Of a DNA stretch of 64,000 nt, positions 8,258-18,018 are shown in pieces. Each line of letters opens with the position of its first letter. The first letter of the stretch is position 1. The stretch covers positions 39,331 to 103,330 of the forward strand of contig PHDN01000016.1 of NCBI GenBank assembly GCA_002840975.1, given 5' to 3'. Made by a program: the position numbers and the translations under genes. The notes beneath the pieces are model-generated. The model did no database searches, was not told where the DNA came from, and was given only the letters and a program-made list of their open reading frames with translations. This DNA is from Bacteroidetes bacterium HGW-Bacteroidetes-16. GTDB taxonomy: Bacteria > Bacteroidota > Bacteroidia > Bacteroidales > F082.

Positions 8258-9544
8258 TTACACCCAACCCCGATCATGGCATGCCCTGACCACACGGTCC
8301 ACAGAAATCACATAGGCGGCATCACGTAGGTTAAGGTTGTTCATTTGGGCAAAGTTGCTTACAGCGATATATGCGGAAGTCATTTTAACATCCAGTTTAC
8401 TCAGTACCTCTTCCTTTTCCCAATAGTAATTCATGTTGCTTTGTACCTGCTCAAAATAGCTACAGGTTACACCTCCGGCGTTGGCCAAAAAGTCGGGAAT
8501 GGTAAAAATGTTTCGGGCATTGATTTTCAAAATGGCATCCGGTGTAGTGGGGCCATTGGCTCCTTCGGCAAGTATCTTGACAGAAGGTTTAATCAGAGCG
8601 ACATTCTTTGACGTAATTTGGTTTTCCATCGCAGCAGGTATCAGAATGTCGACTTCCTGCTCCAGCCAGGCGTCAGAGTCGAGTATTTCATAACCCAGAT
8701 CTTGGGCCTTTTCTTTGTTGATTCCTCCAAAAGAATCGGTTATATCCAACAATTCTTCCAGTTGAACTCCATCTTTTTTTAGATAGGAAAAACTCTTGTT
8801 GTGTTTTTGATTCCATGATGAAACACAGGTAACCGTGCCACCCATCTGTTGAAACAATTCAATGGCATACCTGGATACATGACCGAATCCCTGGACGCTG
8901 GCAGTTGCTTTTTCAGGAGAAAGCGACAATTCTTTCAAAGCCTCCCTCACGGTGATAATAACACCATATCCTGTGGACTCCAGTCGACCCAAAGATCCCC
9001 CCATGCCAACAGGTTTGCCGGTAAAGGCACCCGGATAGCGGCCACCGGCCAGCACCTCATATTCGTCAAGCATCCACAACATGTGTTGGGCATTGGTCAT
9101 TAAATCCGGGGCAGGAATGTCAACCTCAGGACCAATATCCCTGAAAATCTGACGCACCCACCCACGGCAAAGCCTCTCCTGTTCACCCAGGCTCAGGTTG
9201 TGTGGATCACAGATGACCCCACCTTTTCCTCCACCCAACGGCAAATCGGCCACGGCGGTTTTCCAGGTGAGCCACATGGCCTGAGCGCGCACCGAATCAA
9301 TGGTTTCCATCGGGTGGAACCGAACTCCTCCTTTCACAGGACCGCGTGCATCGTTGTGCTGAACGCGAAATCCCCTGAAAATTTGTACCGTTCCATTATC
9401 CATGCGCAATGGAATGCTAAAGTGGTGCTCACGCATGGGATTTCTGAGTAAATCGCAAGTAGCCTTGTCTAAATCCAGAATCGAAGCGGCATGGTCAAAT
9501 TGTTGCTGTGCCGAGATAAATGGGTTAAACGAATGATCATCCAT
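8258..9544 (-). CDS. Glu/Leu/Phe/Val family dehydrogenase (probable glutamate dehydrogenase)
   Basis: Cytosolic amino-acid dehydrogenase, most likely the reversible glutamate/2-oxoglutarate plus ammonia reaction. The N-terminal dimerisation/catalytic domain carries the substrate-binding and catalytic-lysine segment (GPVKGGVRFHP, then WKTAVADLPLGGGKGGV with the catalytic Lys). The Rossmann domain begins near residue 190 (GYGVIITVREAL, VQGFGHVSRYAIELF). The 428-residue length matches the RocG/GudB-type hexameric enzymes rather than the roughly 445-residue NADP form. Monocistronic: its 3' end faces the terminator at 8201 and its 5' side faces the DUF2723 gene. Cofactor preference cannot be settled by eye. 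Confidence 0.88.
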   Translation of the reverse strand: MDDHSFNPFISAQQQFDHAASILDLDKATCDLLRNPMREHHFSIPLRMDNGTVQIFRGFRVQHNDARGPVKGGVRFHPMETIDSVRAQAMWLTWKTAVADLPLGGGKGGVICDPHNLSLGEQERLCRGWVRQIFRDIGPEVDIPAPDLMTNAQHMLWMLDEYEVLAGGRYPGAFTGKPVGMGGSLGRLESTGYGVIITVREALKELSLSPEKATASVQGFGHVSRYAIELFQQMGGTVTCVSSWNQKHNKSFSYLKKDGVQLEELLDITDSFGGINKEKAQDLGYEILDSDAWLEQEVDILIPAAMENQITSKNVALIKPSVKILAEGANGPTTPDAILKINARNIFTIPDFLANAGGVTCSYFEQVQSNMNYYWEKEEVLSKLDVKMTSAYIAVSNFAQMNNLNLRDAAYVISVDRVVRACHDRGWV

Positions 9545-9855
9545 AATTTAAGCTTCTTTGATGACAGTTTACAAAGGGTAGTCGTGGCGGGATTCAAACG
9601 TGCATGAAGCTCGATAAAAGAAAAAATATTCTTCTTAAAGCTTGATTATCACTTTTATTTCCAATCAACTTACCCTCATATAATACAGGTTGTAAAGATA
9701 GCGATTAAATGAAATTGGGTACTTTTTCTATCGGGATCTCATCTTGTGATTTTATCATCTGATAAAATGTGTTAAAATTGATTGGGGCAATTGACAGATT
9801 AAAAGCGAATTTCGTACTTTCGCCTCACATCTATTCGTGATAAATAGCTCCACGC
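9545..9855. other. Divergent intergenic region (311 bp), no gene seen
   Basis: Divergent spacer between the dehydrogenase (minus) and the DUF2723 gene (plus). The right end holds a promoter-like pair listed separately. A stretch near 9576-9600 looks on the minus strand like a tRNA T-loop plus 3' acceptor strand, but no tRNA body precedes it. I see no ORF or repeat otherwise. Confidence 0.6.
9791..9822 (+). promoter_or_regulatory. Candidate Bacteroidota promoter for the DUF2723 gene
   Basis: TTG at 9791-9793, a 21-bp spacer and TACTTTCG at 9815-9822, one mismatch from the TAnnTTTG -7 box known for Bacteroidota sigma factors. It lies 33 bp before the ATG at 9856. Confidence 0.45.
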
Positions 9856-12800
9856 ATGAAAAACTTTAAGAAAGTCAATAACCTGCTGGGATGGTTAGTT
9901 TTTGCCATCGCCACGACAGTTTATTTTTTAACCCTCGAACCAACAGCCAGTTGGTGGGATTGTGGTGAATATATTGCCACTGCATTCAAATTACAAGTTG
10001 GTCATCCTCCCGGAGCGCCTCTTTTTCAGTTGCTTGGCCGGTTTTTCTCCATGTTTGCCATGGGCAATACCGAGCATGTAGCTTTAATGGTAAACGCGAT
10101 GTCCGCCTTGTCGAGTAGCTTTACCATCTTGTTTTTGTTCTGGACCATCACCATGCTGGCCCGTAAACTGATGGTTCCGAATACAGAAGTTGAAATGACT
10201 AACGGGCAGGGACTGGCAGTACTTGGTGCCGGATTGGTTGGTGCTTTGGCTTATACCTTCAGCGATTCATTTTGGTTTTCTGCCGTAGAAGGTGAAGTAT
10301 ATGCCATGTCCTCATTTTTTACCGCCGTGGTTTTCTGGGCCATCCTCCGATGGGAAGAGGTGGCTGATCACCGTACAGGTTACCGCTGGTTGCTGTTGAT
10401 TTCATTTATTATGGGATTGTCGATTGGCGTGCATTTGCTGAACCTGCTGGCTATCCCTGCCATTGTTTATGTCTATTATTATAAAAGATACAAAACTTCC
10501 ACCAGGGGATTTTTGTTGGCAGGAATTGTTTCGTTGCTTATCCTGTCGGTGATCATGTATGTGATTATTCCAGGAATAGTAGATTTGGCCGGTGGTTTTG
10601 AGTTGTTTTTTGTCAATACGCTTGGAATGCCTTTTAATTCAGGAACCATCATATACTTCCTTATCATTATCGGAGCCATTGCTTATGGTTTGATCTATTC
10701 ACGTGCTAAAGGTAAAACCGTACTAAACACGGCGCTTTTGGCTTTAACCTTTATCCTGATCGGCTATTCTTCATTTTTTATGCTGGTGATCAGGGCTAAT
10801 GCAAGGACACCCATCAACGAAAATGCACCAAAAGATGCCATCAGTTTACTTTCTTATCTCAACAGAGAGCAATATGGTACCTGGCCCATTTTTCAGGGTC
10901 AATATTACAATGCCCCGGTGGTGGAGCACGGCGATGGTAACCCTGTGTATGTAAAAGACAATGCCAAAGGAAAGTATGTGATAAAGGATGACCGCAAAGG
11001 AACTGTCCCTGTCTATGATTCACGTTTTACTACTGTTTTTCCACGTATGTGGAGTGACCAGAAACCGGAGCATATTCGCCTGTATAAACTTTTTGGAGAT
11101 GTAAAAGGGGTCCCAATCCGGGTAACAAACTCAAATGGCGAGAGTGAGGTCGTTTATAAACCCACTTTTGGTGAAAACCTGCGTTTTTTCTTTACCTACC
11201 AGGTAAGCCATATGTACCTGCGCTACTTTATGTGGAACTTTGCCGGACGGCAAAACGACATTGAGAGCCAGGGAGAAATCAATCATGGAAATTGGATCAG
11301 TGGAATTGGTTTTATTGATGCCATGCGTCTGGGCGACCAGAGCAATCTGCCCGATAGCATGCGAAATCCGGCGAGGGCCACTTTCTTTTTCCTGCCTTTT
11401 ATCTTAGGGATTTTAGGGTTTGTTTTTCAACTGAACCGAAATAACAAAGATACCTGGGTGGTAGCGCTTTTGTTTATCATGACAGGTTTCGCTATTATCA
11501 TCTATCTGAATCAGCAACCACTACAACCCCGCGAAAGGGATTATGCCTATGCAGGTTCGTTTTATGCGTTTTCCATTTGGATTGGACTCGGGGTATTGGC
11601 CCTGTATAATGGATTGCAAAAGGTGATGTCGAACAAAACCATGGCTGCCGGAATCGTTACCGTAGTTTCATTGGTGGCCGTCCCAGTATTGATGGCCAGC
11701 CAGGGATGGGAAGGTCATAACCGCTCAGGAAAATATGCGGCCCGTGATTTTGCACGAATGTACCTTGAATCATGTGCTCCCAATGCCATTTTATTTACAA
11801 ACGGTGACAATGACACTTTCCCCCTTTGGTATGTCCAGGAAGTGGAAGGTATCCGTACAGATGTACGCGTGGTTAACTACATGTTGTCATCCGGCGATTG
11901 GTATGTGGATCAGATGGGAAGAAAGGTATACAATTCGGACAAATTGCCCTTAACAATCGATCAGGATTTTTATAATAAAAAAGGAAATTATGTACCTGTT
12001 TTTGAACGTCTTGATACGGCTGAGTTAAGCGAAGCCATTCAATTTATAAAAGACCAGAGTAAGGCTTCCAAAGTACCTCTTCAGAATGGTGATTGGATTG
12101 ATTATCTTCCCGCGAAACACCTGACCTATCAAGTGGACATTGACGCGGTTATTCAATCGGGGACCGTAGATGCGCAGGACCGAGATAAAATAGTTGACGT
12201 CATACAATGGGATTTGACCCAGGGTGGTTTATTTAGAAACGACCTGATGCTACTCGACTTGATTGCCACCAACAACTGGTCAAGGCCCATCTATTTTGCC
12301 AATCCCAACAGCATCAGTAAGGTACTCAATGTAGATCAGTTTTGTCACCTGGAAGGTGTGGTATATCGCTTTAAACCGGTACCTGCTGCCGAATATATGA
12401 AGCGTGTTGGTGGCGTGGATGCAGAAAGAAGTTATGAAGTATTGATGCATAAAGATGCGCGTTGGGGACGACTCAATGAAAATGATGTGGTGGTCGACCG
12501 TGAGAGCTCGCGTAACTCCGGCATGGCCAAACAGAATTATATTCGATTGGCTCAGGCACTGATCAATCAGGGGAAAAATGATTCTGCAGTGGCTGTTATG
12601 GATAAAGGGCTTGAGTTTTTCCCGAATGAGAAATTTCCTTATGACTATTATATGCTGCCCTGGGCAGAGTATTATTATCAAGCCGATGCTACCGGGAAAG
12701 CCAATGAAGTAGTGAAAGCACTTACCAACAGATATACTCAGGATTTGTCTTACTTTAGCTCGCTTCCTGATCGGTTTTTAGCCTATTACGATGACGATGT

Positions 12801-12924
12801 GCAGGAATCCATGGCTGTATTGCAGCGGTTGATGCAGATGACAAAACAGTATAAACAGCCTGAATTGTCAGCTGAGATAGAAAAGGTGTTTTACGATTAT
12901 ATGTCCACTTTGCAGCTTAAGTAG
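9856..12924 (+). CDS. DUF2723 multi-pass membrane protein (glycosyltransferase-C-like)
   Basis: A 1022-residue integral membrane protein. The first 60 residues contain the DUF2723 signature (LEPTASWWDCGEYIATA and LQVGHPPGAPLFQL), which resembles the acidic first loop of protein O-mannosyltransferase-type enzymes. About ten or more hydrophobic helices follow in residues 1-330 and again around 515-620, with a periplasmic segment between them. The C-terminal third (about 640-1022) is soluble and ends in helical repeats that look TPR-like (QNYIRLAQALINQGKNDSAVAVMDKG). By family this would transfer sugar from a lipid carrier to a periplasmic acceptor; the acceptor is unknown. Single-gene unit with its own promoter and terminator. 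Confidence 0.82.
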   Translation: MKNFKKVNNLLGWLVFAIATTVYFLTLEPTASWWDCGEYIATAFKLQVGHPPGAPLFQLLGRFFSMFAMGNTEHVALMVNAMSALSSSFTILFLFWTITMLARKLMVPNTEVEMTNGQGLAVLGAGLVGALAYTFSDSFWFSAVEGEVYAMSSFFTAVVFWAILRWEEVADHRTGYRWLLLISFIMGLSIGVHLLNLLAIPAIVYVYYYKRYKTSTRGFLLAGIVSLLILSVIMYVIIPGIVDLAGGFELFFVNTLGMPFNSGTIIYFLIIIGAIAYGLIYSRAKGKTVLNTALLALTFILIGYSSFFMLVIRANARTPINENAPKDAISLLSYLNREQYGTWPIFQGQYYNAPVVEHGDGNPVYVKDNAKGKYVIKDDRKGTVPVYDSRFTTVFPRMWSDQKPEHIRLYKLFGDVKGVPIRVTNSNGESEVVYKPTFGENLRFFFTYQVSHMYLRYFMWNFAGRQNDIESQGEINHGNWISGIGFIDAMRLGDQSNLPDSMRNPARATFFFLPFILGILGFVFQLNRNNKDTWVVALLFIMTGFAIIIYLNQQPLQPRERDYAYAGSFYAFSIWIGLGVLALYNGLQKVMSNKTMAAGIVTVVSLVAVPVLMASQGWEGHNRSGKYAARDFARMYLESCAPNAILFTNGDNDTFPLWYVQEVEGIRTDVRVVNYMLSSGDWYVDQMGRKVYNSDKLPLTIDQDFYNKKGNYVPVFERLDTAELSEAIQFIKDQSKASKVPLQNGDWIDYLPAKHLTYQVDIDAVIQSGTVDAQDRDKIVDVIQWDLTQGGLFRNDLMLLDLIATNNWSRPIYFANPNSISKVLNVDQFCHLEGVVYRFKPVPAAEYMKRVGGVDAERSYEVLMHKDARWGRLNENDVVVDRESSRNSGMAKQNYIRLAQALINQGKNDSAVAVMDKGLEFFPNEKFPYDYYMLPWAEYYYQADATGKANEVVKALTNRYTQDLSYFSSLPDRFLAYYDDDVQESMAVLQRLMQMTKQYKQPELSAEIEKVFYDYMSTLQLK

Positions 12925-12938
12925 GTTATACTCTAAAT

Positions 12939-12977
12939 AAAAAAACCCACCTTATTTTTAAAGAGGTGGGTTTTTTT
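12939..12977. terminator. Bidirectional rho-independent terminator
   Basis: A-tract plus ACCCACCT (12945-12952) pairs with AGGTGGGT (12964-12971), followed by a run of T to 12977. It sits between the convergent DUF2723 gene and iorB and can serve both. Confidence 0.88.
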
Positions 12978-12988
12978 ATGTGGTATGG

Positions 12989-13573
12989 TTAACCTCGTTT
13001 ATCGGCCAATTCCCTTCCTGCACGCAAAGCTTTTAGGTTGAGTTGAATCACGTCGTTGCCTTTTTCGGCAAAGATAGATTCTATGGCTTTTTCAAGGTTA
13101 TCAAACTTGATTTCCAGGTATGGGGAAGCGGCTCCCAGCACAACGATATTGGCTGCTTTAACCGATCCCAGTTCTTTTGCCACTTTTTCAGCATCGATGG
13201 TCACATTCCGCGGCAGGTTCCAGATTTCAGCGAGTAACTCTTCCAACGACGGATAATTACTCATGTTGATAAAAGGATTCATCGACGTGATGAGCCAGCC
13301 CGTTTCTTTGTTCATCATGTTTATATAGCGAAGCGATTCCATTGGTTCAACAGAAATCACCAGGTCGGCTTTTCCTTCGGGAATCAGGTCGGAAGCCACA
13401 GGTTTAGACGAAAGTCGCAAGTGCGATTGGACATCTCCACCTCGCTGGCTCATGCCGTGTACTTCAGCCTGCTTTAGCTGAAGTCCCTCCATTAATGCAG
13501 CGGTCCCGATTACAGTGGCAATGGTGAGAATACCCTGTCCGCCAACTCCTGCCAATATGATATCTTTTTTCAT
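12989..13573 (-). CDS. iorB: Indolepyruvate oxidoreductase subunit beta
   Basis: Gamma-type domain of 2-oxoacid:ferredoxin oxidoreductases, here the separate small subunit (194 residues) of the indolepyruvate enzyme that oxidatively decarboxylates aryl pyruvates from aromatic amino-acid breakdown to aryl-acetyl-CoA. The start GVGGQGILTIATVIGTAA is the diagnostic nucleotide/CoA-binding loop, followed by EVHGMSQRGGDVQSHLR. It begins 22 bp after iorA and is clearly its operon partner. The 3' end faces the terminator at 12939. Confidence 0.92.
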   Translation of the reverse strand: MKKDIILAGVGGQGILTIATVIGTAALMEGLQLKQAEVHGMSQRGGDVQSHLRLSSKPVASDLIPEGKADLVISVEPMESLRYINMMNKETGWLITSMNPFINMSNYPSLEELLAEIWNLPRNVTIDAEKVAKELGSVKAANIVVLGAASPYLEIKFDNLEKAIESIFAEKGNDVIQLNLKALRAGRELADKRG

Positions 13574-13595
13574 CTTTTTTACTATTTAATGAGCA

Positions 13596-15215
13596 TTAGT
13601 TATTGGATTCCATTTTTTGCATGGCTTTAAGCTTCATTCTCCTGCCCAAAGTCTGAATACATTCACGGCGGGCGATAATAACTGAAACTCCCTGGTAGTT
13701 AAGCTCCTCTGTGATCACTTTTACATTTTCTTCATGGTTTCTCCGCAAAGGAGTAATTACCCTGATGTGATCCGGGTGAACACCCAATCCCAAACAGATA
13801 GTATCAATCTTTCCCAGGGCTGACGATTGCTGACCTCCGGTCATTCCGGTAGTTGAATTGTCGAGAATCACCACCACAATGGGGGAGTTGTTGTTGACGG
13901 CGTCCAAAAGTCCTGTCATCCCCGAATGGGTGAAGGTGGAATCGCCAATGGAAGCCACGGAGGGAACCAATCCTGCATCAGCAGCACCTATGGCCATGGT
14001 GATGGAAGCGCCCATATCAACACAACTGTTGATCGACTCCAGTGGCTTGAGTGCACTGAGTGTGTAACATCCAATATCTGAAAAAACGCGACCTGAAGAA
14101 AATTTGCTCAAAGCCTCATTAAGCGCCAGAAAACTGTCGGTATGTGAACATCCATCACACAACGAAGGTGGGCGTCCCTGAATTACAGCCGGGTTTTGAT
14201 GACCTACGTTAACAGGAATTCCTAAAGCATGGGCCACGATATTGGGATTGAGCTCACCAGCCATGGGAATGCTTCCGTCCAGACGGCCCATGATCTTTTT
14301 GCCATTGTTCAGGTAACCTTTAAGCAATTCTTCGAACAATGGATAACCATCTTCCAGCACCAGAATTTCTTCCACCTGATCGTATAATTTGCGAACCAGG
14401 TCATGGGGAACCGGATATTGTCCCACTTTTAAAACGGGATAGGGAACCTGATGGTCTTCAAAATTTTCGATGAGGTAATTGTATGCCAGACCACAGGCTA
14501 CAATACCTAATTTATGGTTATCTTTTTCAATCAATTGGTTATAACCCGAAGTAAGTGCATCGTCTTCAAACCGGGCTTGTTTCCCCAGCAATTGATTGTA
14601 TTGTTTTCGGGCGATTGAGGGTAAAAGCACAAATTGTTTGAGGTTCGAAGGGAGGTGCAGGTCGTTTTGGCCGAGCACTTCCACTCGCTGTACCCCCGCG
14701 CGCGAGTGGGCCAAACGTGTCGTAACCCTGATCAATACCGGGGTACCGAATTTTTCAGAAAGGGTAAACGCGTACCGGGTCATATCGTAGGCTTCTTGCT
14801 GGTTGGAAGGTTCCAACACAGGAATCATGGCAAATTTTCCGTAAAACCTCGAATCCTGTTCGTTCTGTGACGAATGCATGCTCGGGTCGTCGGCCGATAG
14901 CACTACCAAACCGCCGTTGGCACCTGTAATGGCAGCATTTACGAAAGCGTCTGCTGCCACATTAAGGCCCACATGTTTCATACAGACCAATGCCTTTTTC
15001 CCGGCATACGACATTCCGATGGCACTTTCCATAGCCGTTTTTTCATTGGCCGACCAATTGGATCTGATATTTCTCTCTTTGGCCTCTTTGGAAGCCTGTA
15101 TGTATTCGGTTATTTCGGTCGATGGAGTTCCCGGGTAAGCATAAACACCTGATAATCCTGCGTCTATGGCTCCCTGGGCAATAGCCTCATCTCCCAATAA
15201 TAGTAGTTTTTGCAT
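13596..15215 (-). CDS. iorA: Indolepyruvate oxidoreductase subunit alpha, lacking the ferredoxin domain
   Basis: Thiamine-diphosphate subunit of indolepyruvate oxidoreductase. The N-terminal pyrimidine-binding domain shows GDEAIAQGAIDAGLSGVYAYPGTPSTEI; the TPP/Mg2+ site is visible as GDSTFTHSGMTGLLDAVNNN followed by VVVILDNSTTGMTGGQ. A cysteine-bearing segment PPSLCDGCSHTDSF lies near residue 350. The chain stops at 539 residues, right after SVIIARRECIQ; archaeal IorA continues with a two-cluster [4Fe-4S] domain of about 60-100 residues. No reading frame for such a domain exists in the 22 bp before iorB, so the electron-transfer module is absent or supplied by another protein. Confidence 0.92.
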   Translation of the reverse strand: MQKLLLLGDEAIAQGAIDAGLSGVYAYPGTPSTEITEYIQASKEAKERNIRSNWSANEKTAMESAIGMSYAGKKALVCMKHVGLNVAADAFVNAAITGANGGLVVLSADDPSMHSSQNEQDSRFYGKFAMIPVLEPSNQQEAYDMTRYAFTLSEKFGTPVLIRVTTRLAHSRAGVQRVEVLGQNDLHLPSNLKQFVLLPSIARKQYNQLLGKQARFEDDALTSGYNQLIEKDNHKLGIVACGLAYNYLIENFEDHQVPYPVLKVGQYPVPHDLVRKLYDQVEEILVLEDGYPLFEELLKGYLNNGKKIMGRLDGSIPMAGELNPNIVAHALGIPVNVGHQNPAVIQGRPPSLCDGCSHTDSFLALNEALSKFSSGRVFSDIGCYTLSALKPLESINSCVDMGASITMAIGAADAGLVPSVASIGDSTFTHSGMTGLLDAVNNNSPIVVVILDNSTTGMTGGQQSSALGKIDTICLGLGVHPDHIRVITPLRRNHEENVKVITEELNYQGVSVIIARRECIQTLGRRMKLKAMQKMESNN

Positions 15216-15252
15216 TGCATTTTCTTAAATGAACAATTGTAAATCGTTGGTG

Positions 15253-15260
15253 CAAAATTA
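15253..15260 (-). promoter_or_regulatory. iorA: Candidate -7 box for iorAB
   Basis: On the minus strand the sequence is TAATTTTG, a perfect TAnnTTTG match, 38 nt upstream of the iorA start codon. No clear TTG partner at the expected distance. Confidence 0.35.
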
Positions 15261-15477
15261 CCTAAAATAGCTGTTTATAAATGCCGCGCATTTAATCTAT
15301 ATTGATTTTAAATTGATCACATTACAAGGTTTCAAACGATTGTTGAATGACGGCATGGGTGTTTTTAAGGGCGTTGATCAGGTAGTGTTTTGTGTTCCCT
15401 TTTTTTAACCATTTTACTTTCATTTTCTTTGCACTTTTGCCAAAGGATTCCATTTAAGGAAATTAAATATTATTCTG

Positions 15478-17425
<1,948 letters not shown>

Positions 17426-17453
17426 TTAAGCGTGCTTTGGTTATATTATGAAA

Positions 17454-17933
17454 TTAATGGTCTTCTACTTTATTCGCCTCTTTGGCGTCTGGTTTGCATT
17501 TTCCATAAAATGTAAGGCTATGGTAGGCGACTTCAACGCCAAGTATCTCTTCTACTGACTTTTGTATTTCCTGTATGCGTGGATCGCAGAACTCAAGTAC
17601 TTTTCCATCCTCAACACAAACAAAATGGTCGTGCTGTTTAAACTTGAACGACCGTTCAAATTGTGCGCAGTTATTTCCGAACTGATGTTTGGTGACGAGG
17701 TTGCAGTCGAGTAACAATTCGATGGTATTGTACAAGGTGGCGCGGCTAACTCTGTATTTATTATTTTTCATGCGTATGTAAAGGGTTTCTATATCGAAAT
17801 GACCTTCGGTAGCATAAATTTCTTTTAAAATGGTGTACCGTTCAGGCGTCTTTCTATGCCCTTTCGATTCAAGGTAATCAGTAAATATTTTTTTTACCGA
17901 TTCAAACGTGTCTTTTCTACTATTAAACTTCAT
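17454..17933 (-). CDS. Fur family transcriptional regulator
   Basis: A 159-residue metal-responsive repressor of the Fur family. The winged helix occupies residues 12-85 ([27 protein letters not shown], then recognition helix [14 protein letters not shown]) and the dimerisation domain starts with the histidine-rich metal motif [17 protein letters not shown]. The usual CxxC pair after that motif is reduced to Cys106 with Asp109 in place of the second cysteine, and the C-terminal CxxC is represented only by Cys146. The structural zinc site is therefore incomplete. It lies upstream of purA in the same direction but purA has its own promoter-like box. Whether it senses iron, zinc, manganese or peroxide cannot be told. 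Confidence 0.9.
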   Translation of the reverse strand: MKFNSRKDTFESVKKIFTDYLESKGHRKTPERYTILKEIYATEGHFDIETLYIRMKNNKYRVSRATLYNTIELLLDCNLVTKHQFGNNCAQFERSFKFKQHDHFVCVEDGKVLEFCDPRIQEIQKSVEEILGVEVAYHSLTFYGKCKPDAKEANKVEDH

Positions 17934-18018
17934 TACCAGCTCAGATTTGGGTGTAAAAATACTACTTTTTATTTTTATATGGTTTAATTATAAATAGAAA
18001 TTTATATATATGTGAAGA

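Noticed and set aside
9576..9600. Minus-strand sequence resembling a tRNA T-loop and 3' acceptor strand (TTTGAATCCCGC then CACGACTACCC)
   Set aside because: The 5' half of the T-stem does not pair and no anticodon arm or 5' acceptor precedes it. At best a relic of an att site; no integrase or gene island adjoins it.
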